Positions 13,804-21,799 of a DNA stretch of 64,000 nucleotides are shown in pieces. Source of the stretch: Aquibium microcysteis. GTDB taxonomy: Bacteria; Pseudomonadota; Alphaproteobacteria; Rhizobiales; Rhizobiaceae. Numbering within the stretch: position 1 is the first letter of the stretch; the number at the start of each line of letters is the position of its first letter. A program made the translations under genes and the position numbers. Location of the stretch: positions 4,702,001 to 4,766,000 of the forward strand of contig NZ_CP061080.1 of assembly GCF_014495845.1 (NCBI RefSeq), given 5' to 3'. The notes below the pieces were generated by a model. It saw only the letters and a list, made by a program, of their open reading frames with translations, searched no databases and had not been told where the DNA came from.

Positions 13804-14754
13804 TCAGAGGCCGCGGCCGATCGCCAGGAACTTCTCGCGCCGGTGCTCGCGGCAATCCACGTTCTGGGCGGCGAGGTCCGCGAACGCGGCGGCGATCTGG
13901 TCGCCCGCGGCGTCGATGGCTGCTTCCGCACCGCGATGCGCCCCGCCCGGCGGCTCCGGGATGATGCCGTCGATGACCTTCATCTCCAGCAGGTCCTTCG
14001 CCGTGATCTTCATCGACGTCGCGGCGTCGCGGGCGCGGGTGGGATCGCGCCACAGGATCGAGGCCGCACCCTCCGGCGAGATCACCGAATAGATCGCGTG
14101 CTCCAGCATGTAGACCTTGTTCGCGGTGGCGATCGCGATGGCTCCGCCGGAGCCGCCCTCGCCGATGATGACGGAGACGACGGGCACCTTGAGGCCCAGC
14201 GACACGGAGGTCGAGCGCGCGATGGCCTCGGCCTGGCCGCGCTCTTCCGCGCCGATGCCGGGATAGGCGCCTGCCGTGTCGACCAGTGTCACCAGGCGCA
14301 CGCCGAAGCGGTCCGCGAGTTCCATGATGCGCACGGCCTTGCGATAGCCTTCGGGCCGCGCCATCCCGAAATTGTGCTTCAGGCGGGTCTTGGTGTCGGC
14401 GCCCTTTTCCTGGCCGAGAATGGCCACCGGCTCACCGCGGAATCGGGCGAAGCCGCCGATGATGGCGTTGTCCTCTCCGTAGAGGCGGTCACCGGCCAGA
14501 GGGGTGAAGTCGGTGAACAGGCGCCCGACATAGTCGAGGCAGTGCGGCCGATCGGGATGGCGCGCGACCTGCGCCTTCTGCCAGGGCTGGAGTTGCCTGT
14601 ATATCTCGCGCAACGCCTCGCCGGATCGCTTCTCGAGCCGCGCGATCTCCTCGGCGACGTCGACTGCCTCGCCGCCTTCCGAGAGCGTCTTCAGCTCCAG
14701 GATCTTGCCTTCCAGGTCAGCGACGGGCTTTTCGAATTCGAGATAGTTGTACAT
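13804..14754 (-). CDS. accA: Acetyl-CoA carboxylase carboxyltransferase subunit alpha
   Basis: AccA pairs with AccD to transfer the carboxyl group from biotin to acetyl-CoA, the first committed step of fatty-acid synthesis. The protein begins Met-Tyr-Asn-Tyr-Leu-Glu-Phe-Glu-Lys-Pro, the usual alphaproteobacterial start, which fixes the ATG at 14754 and gives 316 residues. Conserved blocks are Arg-His-Pro-Asp-Arg-Pro, Thr-Leu-Val-Asp-Thr-Ala-Gly-Ala-Tyr-Pro-Gly and Gly-Glu-Gly-Gly-Ser-Gly-Gly-Ala, the last two forming the crotonase-like carboxyltransferase core. It lies downstream of xerD on the same strand. The longer open frame upstream to 15621 is antisense or out-of-frame noise over xerD. 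Confidence 0.97.
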   Translation of the reverse strand: MYNYLEFEKPVADLEGKILELKTLSEGGEAVDVAEEIARLEKRSGEALREIYRQLQPWQKAQVARHPDRPHCLDYVGRLFTDFTPLAGDRLYGEDNAIIGGFARFRGEPVAILGQEKGADTKTRLKHNFGMARPEGYRKAVRIMELADRFGVRLVTLVDTAGAYPGIGAEERGQAEAIARSTSVSLGLKVPVVSVIIGEGGSGGAIAIATANKVYMLEHAIYSVISPEGAASILWRDPTRARDAATSMKITAKDLLEMKVIDGIIPEPPGGAHRGAEAAIDAAGDQIAAAFADLAAQNVDCREHRREKFLAIGRGL

Positions 14755-14861
14755 TCGCTGCTGTGCCGGGGGGACGCGCGAGAGGCGTCGTTTCGGGTGC
14801 GGAACTGCTCTTTGAACGCCCTTCGGCGCTGAAAAGTTGCTCTCCCATATCGATCCAGCGC

Positions 14862-15782
14862 CTAGTCGGCAAGCGGATGATGTTCGTTGACCAGCTTCAT
14901 CAGCCGCTCCTCCAGCACGTGGGTATAGATCTGCGTCGTCGAGATGTCCGAATGTCCGAGCAGCATCTGCACCGCACGCAGGTCCGCGCCGTTCTGAAGC
15001 AGGTGGCTCGCGAAGGCGTGCCGGAGCACATGCGGCGAGACCGCCGAGGCGGGAAGGCCGGCCCGCACGGCGAGCGCTTTCAGGTCGCGCGCGAACACCT
15101 GGCGGGGCAGAAACCCGGTATCCGAACGCGCCGGGAAGAGGAAGGGGCTGTCCGCGCATGCCGCGTCGGTCGACCGCACCGCCAGCCAGGCGCCCATCGC
15201 CTCGCGCGCCTTGCCCGAGAGCGGCACCATGCGCTCCTTGTTCCCCTTGCCGCGCACCACGAAGAAGCGCTCGTCGCGCAGCGCCACCGAGACCGGCAGG
15301 CCGACGAGTTCCGAGACGCGCAACCCGGTGGCATAAAGCACCTCCACCAGCGCGTGGAGGCGCACGGCCGCTTCCCGCGAGAGGCCGGGCGGGGGGGCGG
15401 AGGCCTCGACCGCAGCGCGGTCGAGCAGCCGGCCGGTCTCGGCCTCCGACAGCACGCCGGGCAGGCTCCGCGGCTTCTTCGGGCTCTCGGCCGTTCCGGT
15501 CGGGTCGTCGCCGCGCAGACCCTCGGCGTAGAGGAATCGGAAGAACTGCCGCAGCGCCGAGAGCTTGCGCGCCTGCGTGGTCGCTGCGAAACCTTCGGCT
15601 GCGATGCGTTCCATCAGCCATGCGAGGTCGGCTGAGTCCGCGTCGGCGAGCCCGGCCTTGCCCGCGAGGGAACGATGCGCGTCCTCGAGGTCGCGGCGAT
15701 AGGCCTCGAGCGTGTTGCGGCTCGCGCCGCGCTCCGCGCTCATCATCTCCAGGAAGGCCTCGATCGCGGACGCGGTGTTCAT
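14862..15782 (-). CDS. xerD: Site-specific tyrosine recombinase XerD
   Basis: XerD works with XerC at dif to resolve chromosome dimers at division. The N-terminal SAM-like core-binding domain covers residues 1-95 and the catalytic domain the rest. The catalytic residues are visible: Arg155 (Thr-Gly-Leu-Arg-Val-Ser-Glu), Lys179 (Arg-Gly-Lys-Gly-Asn-Lys), His251 and Arg254 (His-Val-Leu-Arg-His), His277 (Leu-Gly-His-Ser) and Tyr286 (Thr-Gln-Ile-Tyr-Thr-His). The length of 306 is normal. Its place between aroK and accA is core synteny, so this is the housekeeping recombinase and not the integrase of a mobile element. Confidence 0.95.
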   Translation of the reverse strand: MNTASAIEAFLEMMSAERGASRNTLEAYRRDLEDAHRSLAGKAGLADADSADLAWLMERIAAEGFAATTQARKLSALRQFFRFLYAEGLRGDDPTGTAESPKKPRSLPGVLSEAETGRLLDRAAVEASAPPPGLSREAAVRLHALVEVLYATGLRVSELVGLPVSVALRDERFFVVRGKGNKERMVPLSGKAREAMGAWLAVRSTDAACADSPFLFPARSDTGFLPRQVFARDLKALAVRAGLPASAVSPHVLRHAFASHLLQNGADLRAVQMLLGHSDISTTQIYTHVLEERLMKLVNEHHPLAD

Positions 15783-15793
15783 GCCGTTGCGGA

Positions 15794-15943
15794 TCAGTTG
15801 CGGGGGTTGAGCTTCTCGGCGGGAATGCGCACCGTCATCTCACCCGTTCGCGGCTCCACGAAGGCGACGAGCGCGAACATCGCGCCGTAGACGATGCCGG
15901 CGAGGATGGCGATCGTCGTCAGGAGACGGAAAAGCGTGGGCAT
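15794..15943 (-). CDS. Small conserved membrane protein (49 aa) between xerD and aroK
   Basis: The ATG at 15943 gives a 49-residue protein with one hydrophobic helix at about residues 5-28 ([15 protein letters not shown]) and a short periplasmic or cytoplasmic tail containing [10 protein letters not shown] and ending Lys-Leu-Asn-Pro-Arg-Asn. I recall equivalent small ORFs at this position in other Hyphomicrobiales, sometimes labelled histidine kinase by mistake. It ends 11 bases before xerD begins and is probably co-transcribed with it. The function is unknown. Confidence 0.75.
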   Translation of the reverse strand: MPTLFRLLTTIAILAGIVYGAMFALVAFVEPRTGEMTVRIPAEKLNPRN

Positions 15944-16126
15944 TTGTCCTGCAGTTTCCTCGGGGTCGTCCGCCAGCGTCCTTATGCGTCGCCAAAGAGG
16001 CGACTTCAACCCCGCGACGGTCCGTCGGGCAGGCCGCCGCGACCGCCAACGTCCACCCGGACCATGGCGATTGCTTGACGCGCCGCGCCTTTTCATGCGC
16101 ATACGGCTCGCCGAGGGAAGACATCG

Positions 16127-16735
16127 ATGAACGCCTTGACCCAGGTCGACGAACGGACGCTGCGCGACAAGCTCGCAGGGCGCGCCATCGTCTTCGTCGG
16201 GTTGATGGGTGCCGGGAAAACCGCGATTGGCCGCCGGGTCGCACAGATGCTCGACCTGCCCTTCGTGGACAGCGACCAGGAGATCGAGACCGTCTCGCGC
16301 ATGACGATTCCCGACCTCTTCGAACGCTACGGCGAGCCCGAGTTCCGCGCCCTCGAACGCCGGGTGATCACCCGACTGCTGGAGGAGGGAGAGCGGGTCA
16401 TCTCCACCGGCGGCGGCGCCTTCATGAGCGAGGAGACCCGCCGTGCCGTCGCCGCGCATGGCGTGTCGATCTGGCTGAAGGCCGACATCGACATCCTGAT
16501 GCAGCGGGTCGTCAAGAACAGGAACCGCCCGCTGCTCAAGAACGACGATCCCCGTGGTGTCATGCAGCGCCTCATGCGCGAGCGGTATCCGGTCTATGCG
16601 CTGGCCGACGTCACGGTTGTGACGCGCGACGAGACCAAGGAGATCATTGCGTCGGAAGCGGTTCAGGCCCTGGATCGCTGGCTCGACGCGCAGGAATCGG
16701 GAAAGAACCTCGGGGATGGACGTGCCAGCAACTGA
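16127..16735 (+). CDS. aroK: Shikimate kinase
   Basis: AroK phosphorylates shikimate with ATP in the aromatic amino-acid pathway. The P-loop is Gly-Leu-Met-Gly-Ala-Gly-Lys-Thr at 25-32. The shikimate-binding Asp-Ser-Asp-Gln-Glu-Ile-Glu follows at about 48-54, then Glu-Pro-Glu-Phe-Arg and Ser-Thr-Gly-Gly-Gly-Ala at about 92-97, and the lid Arg-Asn-Arg-Pro-Leu-Leu. At 202 residues it has a 20-residue N-terminal extension common in rhizobia. Its stop overlaps the aroB start by 20 bases, which indicates an aroK-aroB operon. Confidence 0.96.
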   Translation: MNALTQVDERTLRDKLAGRAIVFVGLMGAGKTAIGRRVAQMLDLPFVDSDQEIETVSRMTIPDLFERYGEPEFRALERRVITRLLEEGERVISTGGGAFMSEETRRAVAAHGVSIWLKADIDILMQRVVKNRNRPLLKNDDPRGVMQRLMRERYPVYALADVTVVTRDETKEIIASEAVQALDRWLDAQESGKNLGDGRASN

Positions 16736-17846
16736 CGAACCGGTGCGGGTGGATGTCGGCCTCGGCGACCGCGCCTACGACATCCTGATCGGCGGTGGAC
16801 TGCTCGCCCGCGCCGGTGCGGAAATCGCAGCCAGGATGCCGGGCGTGCGCGCGGCGGTCGTGACGGACGATAACGTGGCAGCCATCCACCTGCCGGCCTT
16901 CGAGGCAAGTCTCGCGGCGGCAGGCATCGCGACGACGCCGGTCGTGCTGCCAGCGGGGGAACGCACCAAGAGCTTCGAGCACCTGGAGCGGGTCGTCGAT
17001 GCCGTGCTCGGCGCCCGGCTGGAGCGTCGGGACGTGGTCGTGGCGCTCGGCGGCGGGGTGGTCGGAGACCTGACCGGTTTCGCCGCCGGCATCGTGCGGC
17101 GCGGTATGCGCTTCGTGCAGGTGCCGACCTCTCTTCTGGCGCAGGTCGATTCCTCGGTCGGTGGCAAGACCGGGATCAACACCGGCCACGGCAAGAACCT
17201 GGTCGGCCTGTTCCACCAGCCCGGCCTCGTGCTCGCCGACACCGACGTCCTCGACACGCTGCCGCTGCGCGAGTTCCGTGCAGGCTATGCCGAGGTGGCG
17301 AAGTACGGCCTGATCGACCGGCCCGACTTCTTCGCCTGGCTCGAGGCGAACTGGCGGGACGTGTTCGCGGGCGGCGCGGCGCGGACGCACGCCATCGCGG
17401 AGTCGTGCCGCTCGAAGGCCGCGATCGTGGCTCGCGACGAATTCGAGACCGGCGACCGCGCCCTGCTCAACCTCGGCCACACCTTCGGCCACGCTTTGGA
17501 ATCGGCCGTAGCTTATGACGGCGCCCGGCTGGTCCACGGCGAGGGCGTGGCGATCGGCATGGTGCTGGCGCATCGCTTCTCGGCCCGGCTCAACCAGTGC
17601 AGTCCGGACGACGCGGCGCGTGTCGAGGCGCATCTGAAGGCGGTCGGCCTTCCGACCCGGATGGGCGACATTCCGGGCACGCTCCCTGACGCCGCGCGTC
17701 TTCTGGCCTATATCGCACAGGACAAGAAGGTCTCGCGCGGCGCGCTCACCTTCATCCTGACGCATGGCGTCGGCAGGTCCTTCATCGCGAAGGACGTACC
17801 GGCGTCGGAAGTCCTGTCCTTCATCGAGGAGAACCATCCCGGATGA
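16716..17846 (+). CDS. aroB: 3-dehydroquinate synthase
   Basis: AroB converts DAHP to 3-dehydroquinate using NAD and a divalent metal. Family blocks present are [11 protein letters not shown] (NAD binding), [18 protein letters not shown], and the metal-site Gly-His-Thr-Phe-Gly-His. ATG 16716 gives 376 residues, normal for the family; an in-frame start at 16647 would only extend into aroK. The gene ends in a 4-base ATGA overlap with the next gene, continuing the operon. Confidence 0.96.
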   Translation: MDVPATDEPVRVDVGLGDRAYDILIGGGLLARAGAEIAARMPGVRAAVVTDDNVAAIHLPAFEASLAAAGIATTPVVLPAGERTKSFEHLERVVDAVLGARLERRDVVVALGGGVVGDLTGFAAGIVRRGMRFVQVPTSLLAQVDSSVGGKTGINTGHGKNLVGLFHQPGLVLADTDVLDTLPLREFRAGYAEVAKYGLIDRPDFFAWLEANWRDVFAGGAARTHAIAESCRSKAAIVARDEFETGDRALLNLGHTFGHALESAVAYDGARLVHGEGVAIGMVLAHRFSARLNQCSPDDAARVEAHLKAVGLPTRMGDIPGTLPDAARLLAYIAQDKKVSRGALTFILTHGVGRSFIAKDVPASEVLSFIEENHPG

Positions 17847-19114
17847 CGACCGAATTGTGGGTGATCGCCGGGATCATCCTGATCCTGATCTGTTTCTCGT
17901 TCCTCTTCTCCGGAACCGAAACCGGCATGACGGCGGCCTCGCGGGCAAGGCTCCATTCCATTGCAGCGGGCGGCGACAAGCGCGCCTCGGTGGTGGAGCG
18001 CCTGATCGAGCGCAAGGACCGCCTCGTCGGCGCGCTGCTGATCGGCAACAATCTCGTCAACATCCTCGCCTCGTCGCTCGCGACCAGCGTGCTCCTGTCG
18101 ATCTTCGGCGACAGCGGCGTCGTCTACGCCACGATCGGCATGACGGTTCTGCTGGTGATTTTCTCGGAGATCCTGCCGAAGTCGCTCGCTCTGTTCCGAC
18201 CCGAGCAGTTCGCCCTCTTCGTGTCGCCGTTCGCACGGGTGGTCGTCTTCGTGTTCGGGCCGATCTCCGGCGCCGCCAACTTCATCGTCCGCGGTATCCT
18301 CCACCTCTTCGGCGTCAACCTGTCGAGCGATGCGAACATGGTTTCGGCGCATGAGGAGATCCGGGGCGCGGTCGAGGTCCTGCACCGCGAAGGCGCCTTC
18401 GTGAAGCAGGACCGGGATCGGGTCGGCGGCCTGCTCGACCTGGCCGAGCTCGAAGTCTCCGACATCATGATCCACCGCACGGCGATGAAGCTCGTCAATG
18501 CCGGCGATGCTCCCGACGTCGTCGTGCGCGAGATCCTGCAGAGCCCCTACACCCGCATGCCGCTCTATCGCGACGAGACCGACAACATCGTCGGCGTCGT
18601 GCACGCCAAGGACCTGCTGCGGGCGCTGCACGAGGTGGGCAACGACCCCGCGCAGGTCGACATCATGAAGGTGGCGACGAAACCCTGGTTCGTGCCGGAC
18701 ACGACCACCCTGCGCGACCAGCTGAACGCCTTCCTGAGGCGCAAGGCGCATTTCGCCATCGTGGTGGACGAGTATGGCGAAGTCGAAGGCCTCGTCACTC
18801 TGGAGGACATCATCGAGGAGATCGTGGGCGAGATCGCCGACGAGCACGACGTCGACATCCAGGGCGTCAAGCAGGAGGCAGACGGATCGATCGTCGTCGA
18901 CGGCGGCGTGCCGATCCGCGACCTGAACCGCGCGCTCGACTGGACCCTTCCCGACGACGAGGCCACCACGATCGCGGGGCTCGTCATCCACGAGGCGCAG
19001 ATGATCCCCGAGGAGAAGCAGGCCTTCACCTTCCATGGCAAGCGCTTCATCGTCATGAAGCGCAACAAGAACCGCATCGTAAAGCTGCGGATCAAGCCTC
19101 TGGACGTCGGATAG
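17843..19114 (+). CDS. CNNM/CorC-HlyC family membrane protein with CBS domains
   Basis: This 423-residue protein has an N-terminal CNNM (DUF21) membrane domain with about four helices across residues 1-190, including Phe-Ser-Gly-Thr-Glu-Thr-Gly-Met. A CBS pair at about 205-325 (Pro-Leu-Tyr-Arg-Asp-Glu-Thr-Asp-Asn-Ile-Val-Gly-Val-Val and Val-Val-Asp-Glu-Tyr-Gly-Glu-Val-Glu-Gly-Leu) is followed by the CorC/HlyC C-terminal domain. Relatives are linked to magnesium or cobalt export and Mg homeostasis. The start overlaps aroB by ATGA. This aroB-CNNM arrangement is common in Hyphomicrobiales. Ion specificity cannot be read from the sequence. Confidence 0.92.
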   Translation: MTTELWVIAGIILILICFSFLFSGTETGMTAASRARLHSIAAGGDKRASVVERLIERKDRLVGALLIGNNLVNILASSLATSVLLSIFGDSGVVYATIGMTVLLVIFSEILPKSLALFRPEQFALFVSPFARVVVFVFGPISGAANFIVRGILHLFGVNLSSDANMVSAHEEIRGAVEVLHREGAFVKQDRDRVGGLLDLAELEVSDIMIHRTAMKLVNAGDAPDVVVREILQSPYTRMPLYRDETDNIVGVVHAKDLLRALHEVGNDPAQVDIMKVATKPWFVPDTTTLRDQLNAFLRRKAHFAIVVDEYGEVEGLVTLEDIIEEIVGEIADEHDVDIQGVKQEADGSIVVDGGVPIRDLNRALDWTLPDDEATTIAGLVIHEAQMIPEEKQAFTFHGKRFIVMKRNKNRIVKLRIKPLDVG

Positions 19115-19156
19115 GACGGGCGCTTCCGGCAAGCCGGGAACGCGACGGGCAGTCCG

Positions 19157-19459
19157 TCACCAGCGCGTCTTCTCGCCCGGCGCGGCGGGCTCCAGCGCCA
19201 GGGCGTGGACGCTGCCGGCCAGTTCCTCGGCCAGGAGTTCGTTGATGGCGCGGTGCCGGTCGACGCGGCTCAGCCCGGCGAAGGCCGGTGCGACGATGCG
19301 GACACGGAAGTGCGTCTCGCCTTCGCCGTCGAAGGCGCCGTGATGGCCCGAGCCGGAATGATGATGGCCGGCATGAAGATGGCTCTCGTTGACGACTTCG
19401 AGTCGCTCCGGCGCGAAACGCTGGCGCAGCTTGACTTCGATACGGGACTGGATGGACAT
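19157..19459 (-). CDS. BolA-family protein
   Basis: BolA proteins partner monothiol glutaredoxins in iron-sulfur cluster handling and iron regulation. The ATG at 19459 (Met-Ser-Ile-Gln-Ser-Arg-Ile) gives 100 residues; a frame start at 19498 is less likely. Recognisable parts are Leu-Glu-Val-Val-Asn-Glu-Ser-His-Leu-His, a His/Gly-rich loop, Glu-Thr-His-Phe-Arg-Val and Arg-His-Arg-Ala-Ile-Asn-Glu-Leu-Leu. The His/Gly loop is normal for alphaproteobacterial BolA. It is divergent from the J-domain gene, an arrangement I recall from other rhizobia. Confidence 0.93.
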   Translation of the reverse strand: MSIQSRIEVKLRQRFAPERLEVVNESHLHAGHHHSGSGHHGAFDGEGETHFRVRIVAPAFAGLSRVDRHRAINELLAEELAGSVHALALEPAAPGEKTRW

Positions 19460-19584
19460 GCGCGCATTCTCCCACCATATGCGCCGCTCCGACGCCAAAG
19501 GTCATGCAAATCAGGGGTTAGGGACATCCTTCCCCAAATGTCAATTCTTGTATCGCGGTGCGAAGCACCCATAATCGCTGCACG

Positions 19585-20199
19585 ATGAACGCCAACTCGA
19601 AGATCTTCGACCGGATTCGCGTCCGCCCCGACCCGGAAGCGGAGGCGAAGTCGCGCGCGCCGCGCTGCCAGTGGGACGGCTGCGCCGAGCCGGGGCTGCA
19701 CCGGGCGCCGGTCGGGCGCATGAAGGAAGGCGAGTACTTCCGCTTCTGCATCGACCACGTGCGGGCCTACAACAAGGGCTACAACTACTTCTCCGGCCTC
19801 GCCGACACCGACATCGCCCGCTTCCAGAAAGAGGCGTTGACGGGGCACCGCCCCACATGGGTGTTGGGCATCAACGGGTCGGCCCGATCGAGCCCGGACA
19901 TCGCGTCGAAGCGCTCGGGCCGGGCAGGCTACTACAGCCGCGTCCGTGATCCGTTCAACCTGTTCGGCGACGACAAGCCGCGTCAGCAGCCGCAGCGCAA
20001 GGCCCGTCCGCTGGAGGCCAAGGCGCTGGAAACGCTGGGCCTGGACGAGAAAGCGACTGGCGCGGACATAAAGGCGCGCTATAAGGAACTGGTGAAGCGC
20101 CACCATCCCGATGCGAATGGCGGCGACCGGGGTTCGGAAGACCGGTTCCGCGACGTGCTCCAGGCCTACCGTGTGCTCAAACAATCGGGTTTTTGTTGA
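19585..20199 (+). CDS. DnaJ-class (J-domain) protein upstream of cobS
   Basis: The 204-residue protein has a C-terminal J domain with the His-Pro-Asp tripeptide at about 174-176 (Val-Lys-Arg-His-His-Pro-Asp-Ala-Asn). The N-terminal 100 residues contain Cys-Gln-Trp-Asp-Gly-Cys and Phe-Arg-Phe-Cys-Ile-Asp-His, a possible zinc site. It probably recruits Hsp70 for a specific client. The start is set at ATG 19585 because the upstream in-frame ATG lies in the BolA promoter region. It precedes cobS by 81 bases on the same strand, so a chaperone role for the cobaltochelatase is conceivable but unproven. Confidence 0.9.
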   Translation: MNANSKIFDRIRVRPDPEAEAKSRAPRCQWDGCAEPGLHRAPVGRMKEGEYFRFCIDHVRAYNKGYNYFSGLADTDIARFQKEALTGHRPTWVLGINGSARSSPDIASKRSGRAGYYSRVRDPFNLFGDDKPRQQPQRKARPLEAKALETLGLDEKATGADIKARYKELVKRHHPDANGGDRGSEDRFRDVLQAYRVLKQSGFC

Positions 20200-20280
20200 G
20201 CGCCGCGTCTGCTAAGGACTGCCCCCGAAAAGCTGTGACTGGACGAATGGCGGCGGCCCGAACGGCCCGGCGCTGGAGGC

Positions 20281-21270
20281 ATGATGAACAAGATCGATCG
20301 CGACATCTCCAACCTGCCCGACACCACGGTGTCGGTGAAGGACGTCTTCGGCTTCGAGTCGCGCATGATCGTGCCGGCCTACTCCGCCAGCGACCCGCAC
20401 GTTCCGGACGTCGACCCGGACTATCTCTTCGATCGCGACACCACGCTCGCCATCCTGGCCGGCTTTGCCTTCAACCGACGGGTGATGATCTCCGGCTACC
20501 ACGGCACCGGCAAGTCCACCCACATCGAGCAGGTCGCGGCGCGGCTGAACTGGCCGATGGTGCGCGTCAACCTCGACAGCCACGTCAGCCGCATCGACCT
20601 CGTCGGCAAGGATGCGATCGTGCTGAAGGAGGGCAAGCAGGTCACGGAGTTCCGCGACGGCATCCTGCCCTGGGCCTACCAGCACAACGTCGCGCTTTGC
20701 TTCGACGAATACGATGCCGGTCGCCCGGACGTGATGTTCGTGATCCAGCGCGTGCTTGAATCCGCCGGCCGTCTGACGCTGCTCGACCAGAGCCGCGTCA
20801 TCCGGCCGCATCCCGCCTTCCGCCTGTTCGCCACCGCCAACACGGTCGGCCTCGGCGACACGACCGGCCTCTACCACGGCACCCAGCAGATCAACCAGGC
20901 GCAGATGGACCGCTGGTCCATCGTCACCACGCTGAACTACCTTCCGCACGACAAGGAAGTCGACATCGTGCTGGCGAAGGCCAAGCATTACCGCAACGAC
21001 AAGGGCCGCGTCGTCGTCGACCGCATGGTGCGCGTCGCCGACATGACCCGTTCGGCCTTCGTCAACGGCGACCTCGCCACCGTGATGAGCCCGCGCACGG
21101 TCATCACCTGGGCCGAGAACGCCGAGATCTTCGGCGACGTCGGCCATGCCTTCCGCCTCACCTTCCTCAACAAGTGCGACGAGCTCGAGCGCGCCCTCGT
21201 GGCCGAGTTCTACCAGCGCGTCTTCGGTGAGGAATTGAAGGAGAGCGCGGCGAACGTGGTTCTGGGCTGA
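20281..21270 (+). CDS. cobS: Cobaltochelatase subunit CobS (AAA+ ATPase)
   Basis: CobS and CobT form the ATPase part of the aerobic CobNST chelatase, which inserts cobalt into hydrogenobyrinic acid a,c-diamide. The AAA+ core shows the Walker A motif Gly72-Tyr-His-Gly-Thr-Gly-Lys-Ser, a Walker B-like Leu-Cys-Phe-Asp-Glu-Tyr-Asp, and sensor residues in Ala-Thr-Ala-Asn-Thr-Val. At 329 residues it has the normal family length. The typical N terminus, [10 protein letters not shown], is present. In most rhizobia cobT follows directly; here a HicA/HicB pair intervenes. Confidence 0.97.
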   Translation: MMNKIDRDISNLPDTTVSVKDVFGFESRMIVPAYSASDPHVPDVDPDYLFDRDTTLAILAGFAFNRRVMISGYHGTGKSTHIEQVAARLNWPMVRVNLDSHVSRIDLVGKDAIVLKEGKQVTEFRDGILPWAYQHNVALCFDEYDAGRPDVMFVIQRVLESAGRLTLLDQSRVIRPHPAFRLFATANTVGLGDTTGLYHGTQQINQAQMDRWSIVTTLNYLPHDKEVDIVLAKAKHYRNDKGRVVVDRMVRVADMTRSAFVNGDLATVMSPRTVITWAENAEIFGDVGHAFRLTFLNKCDELERALVAEFYQRVFGEELKESAANVVLG

Positions 21271-21293
21271 GGTGCAGCCACGGAACCGCTTCT

Positions 21294-21527
21294 ATGGGTA
21301 AGACGATCGAGCGGATGCGTTCCGACCCGAGGGCGGACTGGCAGATCGCCGATGTCGAACGGGCCTGCGCGGAAGCTGGCGTCGCTTGCATGAAGCCGTC
21401 TGGCGGGTCACACTTCAAGGTAGGAGATCCCCATGGCGGCCGACGCCTGACGATTCCGGCACGGCGTCCCATCAAGCCGGTCTACATTGCGTTGCTGGTC
21501 AAGTTCCTCGACGAGATAGGCAGATGA
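21294..21527 (+). CDS. hicA: HicA-type toxin (mRNA interferase-like)
   Basis: This 77-residue protein has the double-stranded RNA-binding-like HicA fold: Asp-Val-Glu-Arg-Ala-Cys, then Lys-Pro-Ser-Gly-Gly-Ser-His-Phe-Lys-Val with the catalytic His, and Leu-Thr-Ile-Pro-Ala-Arg-Arg-Pro-Ile-Lys-Pro. HicA toxins bind and cut mRNA. The protein is a few residues longer than the usual 60-70. It overlaps hicB by 4 bases (ATGA), the typical toxin-antitoxin layout. It starts 23 bases after cobS ends. Confidence 0.85.
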   Translation: MGKTIERMRSDPRADWQIADVERACAEAGVACMKPSGGSHFKVGDPHGGRRLTIPARRPIKPVYIALLVKFLDEIGR

Positions 21528-21796
21528 TGATCGAGAGAGCGAAGATACTCGTTTCCGACGGATCGCTCTTCGATCCTGGCGGCTACGAGGTCAACCTGCG
21601 TCCGCTCCACGCCTCCGAGGGCGGCGGTTGGCTGGCCGTCATCCCCCGACTTCCAGGCTGCACCGGTGACGGTGAAACCGAAATGGAAGCGATCGAGGAC
21701 GTCCGCCTGGCCGCGTGGGAGTGGGCATCTGCGGCGGCGGCCGATGGCGACCCCATTCCCGCGCCGGCGAGCCGCAATCCTCTGGCAGCCGAGTAG
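21524..21796 (+). CDS. hicB: HicB-type antitoxin
   Basis: The 90-residue product has the HicB partial RNase H-like fold: Glu-Gly-Gly-Gly-Trp-Leu-Ala-Val-Ile-Pro-Arg-Leu-Pro-Gly-Cys-Thr-Gly-Asp-Gly-Glu-Thr, then a helix with Ala-Ile-Glu-Asp-Val-Arg-Leu-Ala. It should neutralise HicA. It lacks a clear C-terminal HTH or ribbon-helix-helix DNA-binding domain, so autoregulation may be absent and expression may follow the cob promoter. Only 3 bases separate it from cobT. Confidence 0.85.
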   Translation: MMIERAKILVSDGSLFDPGGYEVNLRPLHASEGGGWLAVIPRLPGCTGDGETEMEAIEDVRLAAWEWASAAAADGDPIPAPASRNPLAAE

Positions 21797-21799
21797 ACA

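Noticed and set aside
14862..15782. Tyrosine recombinase as a mobile-element integrase
   Set aside because: It has the XerD domain layout and lies in core synteny between aroK and accA, so it is the housekeeping XerD and no sign of an element.
19120..19150. Weak inverted repeat after the CNNM gene as a terminator
   Set aside because: The stem is short with a two-base loop and no T tract, so it does not meet terminator criteria.
19300..19420. His-rich stretch in BolA as an unusual metal-binding insertion
   Set aside because: This loop is ordinary in alphaproteobacterial BolA proteins.
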